Shown here: one piece after another, positions 14,301 to 18,896 of the stretch
Layout of the letters: every line of letters starts with the position of its first letter
Numbering within the stretch: the first letter of the stretch is position 1
Assembly: GCA_042573625.1 (NCBI GenBank)
Contig: JBHPCZ010000065.1
Span: 1 to 18,896, forward strand
DNA: 18,896 bases
DNA from: JBHPCZ01 sp042573625
GTDB lineage: Bacteria; Desulfobacterota; Desulfobacteria; Desulfobacterales; UBA11574
Direction of reading: 5' to 3'
The notes under the pieces: model-generated
The model's database searches: none
Told to the model about the DNA's origin: nothing
What the model saw: the letters and a program-made list of their open reading frames with translations, nothing else
Position numbers and translations under genes: made by a program

Positions 14301-16816
14301 TAGGTTGCGTCGTCTTGGGCGTTGGCCGCGTTCGGCAGCAGGACGTGGGGGCTGCACTCGTCGGCCCCGGTGTTACGCGGGGTCCCGGCCACGACGATAT
14401 GGGTCTTGATGTTATTCTTATAATGGACCCATTCACTGTTGACGGCGTCCCAGTCTAGAAACGGCTCTTCGGCAAAGATGTTGGTGCCTTTCTTGGCGTA
14501 ATAGGTCAGGTCGTCTAAATAGGTGGTGCCGTGGAGCACGTCGCAGTCGTCGATGTCCGGGGTGATGTCCGTGGCCGCGTCGACATCTCCGACAACGGTC
14601 TTAATATCGCCACGGGTGTCGGCGGTGGAAGAGCCGTCGGTAATGAGCAGGATGTTGTTGTCGTAGCACCACTCATCGCAGGGATCCTTGATATTGTTAT
14701 CTTCAGCGTGGGTGGTAAAGTCCAAAGGGTCGAGCCGCATATCGGTCCGCTGGGTGTAGTAGCCGATGGCGTTGAACAGGGCCTCGGCCAGGGGGGTCCA
14801 GGTCGACCCCACCAGGCCGTTGATGGCGGCCACGACGGCGTCCGTGTGGCTGGGAGACTGGTCGATGTACGCCAAAATCTTCCCGCCGTCCCGGTTGCCG
14901 GCCAGGCAGTTGAAGTTGATCTGCTCCTCCATGGCGAGCTGGTCGCAATCTGTTTCCGGGTTGACAAGAGGGTCATCACAACAAGGAGTTCCCGCATTAA
15001 CCTCGGGAGAGTCCGGATCACAGATATAATACATATACGGGAATTCCGAATCGGGGATCGTGGTGGGAGTCAGCGCCTCGCACTCGGTCTTGGCCCCGTT
15101 GTCGTTGAAGGTCATGACCCCCATGCGGATCTCCATGGCAAACTCCTGGATCAGGCCCGAAGGTGCCGAGGGCTGGGCAATGTGCCCTTTCATGCTCACC
15201 AGCGGCTCGTTGAGCTGGGAGATCACGCCCGAGTCGACCAGCACGGCCGGCACGTTCCAGACCTCGCCGGTGGCGCTCTGGGCGTCGCTGGGGTCGATGA
15301 CCTCCGGGATGTCGAGGATGCCGCAGTAGTCCTTGATGGCCTGGTCGGTGCAGTCATGGATACCGTCTGCGGGAGCTACATCGGTATCGTTCCACGCGGG
15401 GGCGGCGCCGGCGGGGCAGTTTTCCACTCGCAGTGTCCATACCCCGTTGCCAAAGCAATCGTCGTCGCCTTCATTATATTTACTTGTTGGAAAGCAGTTG
15501 TATTCATAAAGGCCGGGATCAATTTCCGTCCCGTCACTCAACTCCAAGTCCGGGTCCCCGGCCGGTATGTCGATGCAGTGCGTCGGATCCGGGTTGCCCG
15601 GATCCACCCCTTTTGCCGGAGTACAGGGGAATGCTTCACAGGGCCCGCCACCCCCGCCCGGATCATAGCAGCGCCCTACGTAGCCACTTGGAGGGGAATC
15701 GGTGAACACGCCGTAGCAGACATATGCCTTGTTGTCGGTGGTGATAGTTTCGGGAGCTCTATCGTCGTAAATGTCTTCACAGGCGTTTTCCATGGACGAA
15801 ACCGTGCCGGCGCCCGGCTGAAAATAGCCCTTCTTGCCGTAGTACCAGCACTCCTGCAGCGCATGGTTGAAGGCGGCGTAGGATTCCTTAAATTCGTCTG
15901 AAACACCCCCCACATACCCCATGCAGTCCTTGACGTATCCTTTCAGGGTGCCCAGGCGTGTGTCTTCAGGAGGGTCGAGTTCGTCGACGGCGCTCGCACA
16001 GGCGTCGTAGTCAAACCCGCCGTCGACAACGTTAAAGATCTCGATGCGGGTGGTGTTGCTGGACCCGGTGGCGATGACGTCGGCGGCCTGCTCGGTCGCG
16101 TCCGGGGATCGGACGCCCAGGGTCAGAGAATATTCACCGGCGAGGGGGTCTACAAAAGTGGAACCGTCCCAACTTTGGTTAAACAGAGCCTGCTTGACCT
16201 GGCGCCGCTCCATGCACCCGCGGGACTCCATGATCATTACATCTAAGGTGCTGTCGTACTTGCCGCCGGTGAGGATCTCTTTCTCGATGTCGAACTTGGA
16301 GGCCGCGGCCCAGTTGAGAAAGCTGCCGGTAGCGACAAACCCGATCACCGCCGGCGTCGCCGTGTTCACTTTCACACCATATTCCCAGGTGGTATCGTTG
16401 GTGTAGTCTTTCCAATACCGCAACTCGTCGGCCAGCGGTGCCACCATGTAAGCCGTAAACAGCGTACTGTACGACGGGGTGGTGGTCGAATTATTGTGTC
16501 CGACAAATCTTCCGTTGGTAAAATCATAGATATATCTTTCCCCGATATTAAAATAACCGGCATACTGGGTGTTGGGGTCGTAGGTGTCGTCATAACACTG
16601 GTTGGTGATATCCACATAGGCCGGGTCATACATGCTGGCCGAGTTGTCGATCACCAGCAGCAGGTTGGGGTCGACGCCGGCGGACAGAAAGGCCGGCACA
16701 TCGGGATCCTGGTTGCAGACAGCAGCAGCCAGGGCCGCGGCGGTTGGAAAAAAAGCCATGACCAGAGACAGGATGACGGTTAAACCGGTGGTTAAATATT
16801 TTTTCGCGCGTTTCAT
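11366..16816 (-). CDS. pilY1: PilY1-type pilus tip adhesin / assembly protein
   Basis: A very large, 1816-residue exported protein. It has a signal peptide (about 1-31, ending AAALAAA) and then a VWA domain whose metal site is split: DNSAS (D57, S59, S61), T674 and TDG (D727). About 550 residues with 23 cysteines are inserted between these parts. Four EF-hand/dockerin-like loops follow at 1025-1036 (DLNNDGIVTNDE), 1066-1077, about 1087-1098 (degenerate) and 1120-1131. A PilY1/PilC-type beta-propeller begins at GDVIHSTPTS (1139) and continues with FGGNDGMFHAVNA (1181-1193), LWAYVPYNLLPHL and DITDPEEPP (1327-1335). PilY1 proteins act at the pilus tip in adhesion, assembly priming and surface sensing, and bind calcium; this is family knowledge. 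The ribosome site AAGGAG lies close before the ATG. Antisense frames across it are shadows of its GC-rich codons. Confidence 0.93.
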   Translation of the reverse strand: MKRAKKYLTTGLTVILSLVMAFFPTAAALAAAVCNQDPDVPAFLSAGVDPNLLLVIDNSASMYDPAYVDITNQCYDDTYDPNTQYAGYFNIGERYIYDFTNGRFVGHNNSTTTPSYSTLFTAYMVAPLADELRYWKDYTNDTTWEYGVKVNTATPAVIGFVATGSFLNWAAASKFDIEKEILTGGKYDSTLDVMIMESRGCMERRQVKQALFNQSWDGSTFVDPLAGEYSLTLGVRSPDATEQAADVIATGSSNTTRIEIFNVVDGGFDYDACASAVDELDPPEDTRLGTLKGYVKDCMGYVGGVSDEFKESYAAFNHALQECWYYGKKGYFQPGAGTVSSMENACEDIYDDRAPETITTDNKAYVCYGVFTDSPPSGYVGRCYDPGGGGGPCEAFPCTPAKGVDPGNPDPTHCIDIPAGDPDLELSDGTEIDPGLYEYNCFPTSKYNEGDDDCFGNGVWTLRVENCPAGAAPAWNDTDVAPADGIHDCTDQAIKDYCGILDIPEVIDPSDAQSATGEVWNVPAVLVDSGVISQLNEPLVSMKGHIAQPSAPSGLIQEFAMEIRMGVMTFNDNGAKTECEALTPTTIPDSEFPYMYYICDPDSPEVNAGTPCCDDPLVNPETDCDQLAMEEQINFNCLAGNRDGGKILAYIDQSPSHTDAVVAAINGLVGSTWTPLAEALFNAIGYYTQRTDMRLDPLDFTTHAEDNNIKDPCDEWCYDNNILLITDGSSTADTRGDIKTVVGDVDAATDITPDIDDCDVLHGTTYLDDLTYYAKKGTNIFAEEPFLDWDAVNSEWVHYKNNIKTHIVVAGTPRNTGADECSPHVLLPNAANAQDDATYDMPLYTADNPSELDDKLREAFNAIRAGAASGSAASVISASRGGEGAIYQAIFWPTTDVADSAGGDVVWTGEVHALLIDAYGNMYEDTQPSPGVKGNRTLGAEDERVILYFDENVEPPISRACYPTDDSDPFDTDGSCKGIVKDLREIAYLWSAAEWLAGITDINENRSVADYISDDKQRYIFTWNDLNNDGIVTNDEVLPFVPSTASNGTNWDAMLTPAAGAALTDDLNNNSVEDPGESRDRAPVPYDFNVTNSADVDKIVKWVRGDNTVADRRSRAVPYDFNLSGALDGTEGSAIWRLGDVIHSTPTSVARPSEGYHFLYKDGSYGEFLDTYKKRRHVVYFGGNDGMFHAVNAGFYHEENKKFCRDLHDVTGECLDDDPTPSYSPELGAELWAYVPYNLLPHLNCMTLEGYQHKYYVDQRARVFDVRIWDDTGDTTHVRGWGTILVGGMRFGGTKVLPSEMDLVNPNDGPEYPADTREFTSAYFIMDITDPEEPPVLLGEFTRTTHGTEVELGYTSVIPTLVVMKNDVDTDYDTWYLILGSGPTAMDGTSNQTPKVAVIPLKDLKDKGRSFRIPDEDTAVTDWGTFDLTGSDLGFVSDMITVDLELDSLYKSDAVYFGTVEGDWSGWGGQLYRLVTRLEAGAPPSGPQEVTVPSQWGALAGGTNPKPLIDVGQPITAAPNVARDVEGNFWVYFGTGRFFTPDDKTDTQSNAQQTYYGIKEPRDCDRNVNNDDGVTWETVENVDTVFDGGGETWNTVPGEQGLQRVDQIQVLAAGNSVTSTLSCADIDLPINGSPDANCQALIDFGVDNFNDLDNFISGTGKCYDEYDETHPAGGPYTRAGYSTGTDGWYKHFHDERERNLGQATLLGGLLTFTSYQPYEDVCLSEGLAALYGVYYRTGTGYFIPTFGDTAVVGGNVTEKISLGRGMATTPNLHVGKQEGSKAFVQTSTGTIVEIPQPNLPIGTFKTGRQSWIEMKP

Positions 16817-16820
16817 GACG

Positions 16821-16862
16821 ATCTCCTTCTGGGTATCCTCTTTTTGGTATCTCCTTGATCCT
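16821..16862 (-). repeat. 14-bp tandem repeat carrying Shine-Dalgarno-like cores, before pilY1
   Basis: Three adjacent 14-base units (16821-16834, 16835-16848, 16849-16862) each contain, on the minus strand, an AAGGAGAT- or AGAGGAT-like core. Only the one nearest the start is at the normal distance. The 136-base pilX-pilY1 gap also holds two small stems: CGGCT/AGCCG around 16870, and GTTTTTG/CAAAAAC around 16892-16916. Confidence 0.5.
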
Positions 16863-16952
16863 GCATCGGCTGTTAAAGCCGCCGGGTCCTGTTTTTGGGC
16901 AGCGCAGGCAAAAACCTGGAAAGCATCGATAGAACCCGCTCCGGGTCCTCTG

Positions 16953-17696
16953 TTAATACTTACAGTCTCCCTCCATGCCGATGACGTGGCGCCACAGGTT
17001 CATCAGCAGAATCTCGCTGCCTTTTTTCCCGAAGTGCCGGGTATACACGTTAAACAAAAGATAGGCGCCGCCGCCGGCCGAGCCTTTGCCCTTGCCCTCG
17101 TAGCCGGCAGCCATCATGATGGAGCTGCCGGTCGACATCACGGTGTTGCCGTAGAAGGTCAGGTTTGAATGGGGCTGGCTGTCGTCCCTGGGAACGCGGA
17201 TGTCCCGACTTCCGTCATTAGAGGGATCGTCGTCATCGTCGCCAATATCGTCCTTGGTAAATTCGCCGTCGGGGGCCCCGACGGGAAAGTAGTCTGGGGG
17301 CCCACTCTGGATCCAGAAATCCTTGTCGATCACCTCCAGGTTGTTGCTGAACTCGTCATGGAGATTGTCAGATTTAAACCCTATCGGACAGGCAAGGTTC
17401 TGCTCCAGCAGTTCTATTCCCACTTCGGTGCTGCCGTCGGCGAAATAGAGGGCCTCCTTGTGAAGGTATTCGTTGGCGGCGATCTGCACCTCAATGGTCG
17501 AGGTGGTGGTGGCCGACAGCCCCATCAACGTCAGCAATATCAGGATGACGATGGCGACAAAAACCACCGATCCGTCCTCATTGCGTATCATCTGTTTTGC
17601 ATGCATTTCCATCATCACACTTTGAGTCTGTTTTGTTCGTCGCCGGCCTGAAGGGCCGCGAAGGTTGTCGTCGCTGTTACAGGTCGGCTTTCGCAT
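16953..17696 (-). CDS. pilX: PilX-like minor pilin / pilus assembly protein
   Basis: Up to 247 residues. The N-terminal region RNEDGSVVFVAIVILILLTLMGLSATTTSTIEV carries one membrane helix (about 43-62), followed by the PilX-family pattern QIAANEYLHKEALYFADGSTEVG. The rest is a low-conservation periplasmic domain with an acidic DDIGDDDDDPSNDG stretch. PilX-type minor pilins join PilV, PilW and PilY1 in the complex that primes pilus assembly. The first ATG (17696) overlaps pilV by 20 bases and would give a long polar leader. Internal ATGs at 17615, 17612 and 17606 would place the start 8-11 residues before NEDG, as is usual for the family. None of these has a good ribosome site, so the start is unsettled. 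No Glu is present at position +5 after the Gly. Confidence 0.82.
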   Translation of the reverse strand: MRKPTCNSDDNLRGPSGRRRTKQTQSVMMEMHAKQMIRNEDGSVVFVAIVILILLTLMGLSATTTSTIEVQIAANEYLHKEALYFADGSTEVGIELLEQNLACPIGFKSDNLHDEFSNNLEVIDKDFWIQSGPPDYFPVGAPDGEFTKDDIGDDDDDPSNDGSRDIRVPRDDSQPHSNLTFYGNTVMSTGSSIMMAAGYEGKGKGSAGGGAYLLFNVYTRHFGKKGSEILLMNLWRHVIGMEGDCKY

Positions 17697-18090
17697 GGCT
17701 TATCACGGTCCTTTGGCCGCCGTAGCCGGTGACGGTCACGACAATCGACTTGAGGTTGGGTATCGGATTGTTGTTGGTAATGGTCCAGGATACCGTAAAC
17801 CCGTCGGTGTGCGTTTCCGAGTGCGGAATGGCGCTGTCCAAAGCCGTATCTGTGTAATCGAGCGCGATCAGTTCCTCTATCTTGTCCTGGGCATAGGTCG
17901 TCCGCTGCGTCAGCCGTTTGGCCCTGGCGTTGACCGAGATGGCCGAAATCTGCATCGTGGCAACGGCCAGCATGCCCACGGCAAAAATGGTGAGGGCGAT
18001 CATCACCTCGATCAGGGTAAATCCTTTTTCCCGGCGGCATCTTCCGGCAGCGGAATTCAAACAATCTGTTCGGTTGTGATTCGATTTCAT
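17677..18090 (-). CDS. pilV: PilV-like type IV minor prepilin
   Basis: A 137-residue prepilin. A polar, basic leader (1-23) ends in the class III cleavage motif EKG|FTLIEVMIALTIFAVG. Cleavage would follow G23; F24 is the N-methylated residue and E28 the conserved Glu+5. A 20-residue membrane helix follows, then a small globular domain including SAISVNARAKRLTQRTTYAQDKIEELIALDY, split here only for description, which is the region conserved in PilV-type proteins. It lies 13 bases after pilW and overlaps the longest pilX frame, so the three are co-transcribed. The ribosome site is weak. It is processed by PilD (not in this window) and acts in the minor-pilin priming complex. Whether it is strictly PilV or a GspI-like relative would need a profile search. 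Confidence 0.85.
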   Translation of the reverse strand: MKSNHNRTDCLNSAAGRCRREKGFTLIEVMIALTIFAVGMLAVATMQISAISVNARAKRLTQRTTYAQDKIEELIALDYTDTALDSAIPHSETHTDGFTVSWTITNNNPIPNLKSIVVTVTGYGGQRTVISHAKADL

Positions 18091-18103
18091 CTTCGTTCCC
18101 GTA

Positions 18104-18877
18104 TTATATTATGTTGCGGCATCGAATGGTTACGGTCAGTATCCGGCGGGTCACCTTGTCATACTGGGCTGGAAGAATAGTGTTACTGCCGCCGGGCCGC
18201 TGGTTTTGGTACGCGATTCTGTTGGTATAGACCCGACCTTCTCTGCTGATCCGGGAGACCATGGTAATCTGAACCGATCGAATGTCGGGCAAGCTGCCCG
18301 ACGGTACGCTGCCGCCGAAGGAGTTTAGAGGGTTGTTGTCTTTGTCAAGAAAGACAAAATCGAGGGCATCGATGTTTTCAGCAATGGGTTGGCCATTTCT
18401 CGTCAAATTGCCGGTCACCGCGTTCAGTGTATAGGTGATGTCCTCGTTGGTATCGGCGACATCTCCGTCTCCGTAATGTTCTTCGAAAAGGTTGTCAATG
18501 ACCCCGTCACCGTCATTGTCCACCCCGTCCGACACCCCCGGGGGGGGCACGTATCCTCCGGTCACATCCTTGGTAAAACGAACCGTTCCGGATGCTGCAT
18601 TACGGAATCCTATGTCAGTGGATGGAACTTTTCCGGTCGGGTTGCACCCGGCCATTTGGATCTCGCTCTCCATTAAAAACATGCCGGCCCTGAGGTTCTG
18701 CTGAGCGGCCGCGATCTGTTCCTGCGCAATAAAAGAATCCTGCTGGCTTCTGAAGGTCTGATAGATGGCCGTCAGAACCAGCAGTGCGATGACCATGGTC
18801 ACGAGCAGTTCCACGATGGTAAATCCACGATCAGCGCCTGTCAGCGATGCAAGGCCTGTATTATGCTTCATTCCCAC
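18104..18877 (-). CDS. pilW: PilW-like type IV minor prepilin
   Basis: About 255-257 residues. The prepilin motif is DRG|FTIVELLVTMVIALLVL (G18, F19, E23 as Glu+5). A helical spine with SQQDSFIAQEQIAAAQQNLRAG follows, and the EIQMAGCNP segment is the hallmark of PilW-family proteins. An Asp/Gly loop (GVDNDGDGVIDN, about 118-129) resembles a thrombospondin type 3 calcium site. The frame opens at GTG 18877, but ATG 18871, two codons later, is an equally good or better start. Only a G-rich run lies before either. The gene ends 13 bases before pilV. Upstream genes of the cluster (a fimT or pilA type gene would be expected) lie outside the window. Two homopolymer tracts mark this gene: C8 upstream and G8 inside the coding region, both on the + strand. 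Confidence 0.88.
   Translation of the reverse strand: MGMKHNTGLASLTGADRGFTIVELLVTMVIALLVLTAIYQTFRSQQDSFIAQEQIAAAQQNLRAGMFLMESEIQMAGCNPTGKVPSTDIGFRNAASGTVRFTKDVTGGYVPPPGVSDGVDNDGDGVIDNLFEEHYGDGDVADTNEDITYTLNAVTGNLTRNGQPIAENIDALDFVFLDKDNNPLNSFGGSVPSGSLPDIRSVQITMVSRISREGRVYTNRIAYQNQRPGGSNTILPAQYDKVTRRILTVTIRCRNII
18535..18547. repeat. C5G8 homopolymer tract inside pilW
   Basis: On the + strand five C (18535-18539) are followed by eight G (18540-18547). On the coding strand this is eight C then five G, encoding PPPG (residues about 111-114). Slippage by one base would shift the pilW frame. Confidence 0.8.
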
Positions 18878-18878
18878 A

Positions 18879-18886
18879 CCCCCCCC
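18879..18886. repeat. C8 homopolymer tract at the pilW translation start
   Basis: Eight consecutive C on the + strand (G8 on the coding strand) lie 7-8 bases before the ATG at 18871, exactly where the ribosome site would be. Length changes here would alter spacing or ribosome binding of pilW. Confidence 0.75.
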
Positions 18887-18896
18887 ACCCCTACTA

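Noticed and set aside
14531..15901. 456-residue open frame on the + strand opposite pilY1
   Set aside because: It lies wholly antisense to a well-supported PilY1 gene. Its length follows from GC-rich codons of the real gene, it has no ribosome site, and it resembles no family.

Overview
The window looks like a chromosomal segment of a Gram-negative, Desulfobacterota (deltaproteobacterial) type bacterium. This is inferred from the style of the proteins (HflK/HflC, a GGM-tailed GroEL, a very large PilY1 with minor pilins, a DUF4124 protein) and from spacers loaded with short-unit repeats. No rRNA, tRNA, transposase or CRISPR array was seen, so placement below phylum level is not possible.

Layout. 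(1) 1-1949, + strand: hflK (5' end outside the window) and hflC overlap as TAATG and end at a bidirectional terminator. (2) 2060-2158, - strand: a 32-residue, very basic bS22/mS38 (AURKAIP1/COX24)-type ribosomal protein with a TTG start and a near-perfect Shine-Dalgarno sequence. (3) 2609-3172, + strand: an unassigned 187-residue protein with an HELIH (HExxH) motif. (4) 3640-3942, + strand: an FmdB-type zinc-ribbon protein behind a good sigma70-like promoter. (5) 4226-6205, + strand: groES-groEL with a strong terminator and no visible CIRCE operator. (6) 7121-8188, + strand: an exported LysM protein that converges, across a perfect bidirectional terminator, on (7) 8389-10209, - strand: a GspE/PilB-family assembly ATPase. 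(8) 10533-18877, - strand: a type IV pilus minor-pilin cluster transcribed from the right edge, in the order pilW, pilV, pilX, pilY1, then an exported DUF4124 protein with a 45-bp tandem repeat.

How the genes relate. hflKC, groESL and bS22 are housekeeping: membrane-protease control, protein folding and the ribosome. The minus-strand cluster makes the priming complex and tip adhesin of type IV pili. The ATPase at 8389-10209 could power pilus assembly, but it sits alone and could equally serve a type II system. PilY1 carries a split VWA domain with a cysteine-rich insertion and several calcium-type loops.

The least ordinary content is in the spacers. A dispersed element built of phased 7-bp units occurs as three copies of 152-153 bp (one inverted) plus a scrambled fourth. 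Two copies carry the same extra ~97-bp hairpin module. A second family built of 8-bp units occurs three times. Both families create spurious open reading frames. I did not find a clearly new multigene system; the heptamer element, the missed bS22-type gene, the split PilY1 and the homopolymer tracts at pilW are the best leads.
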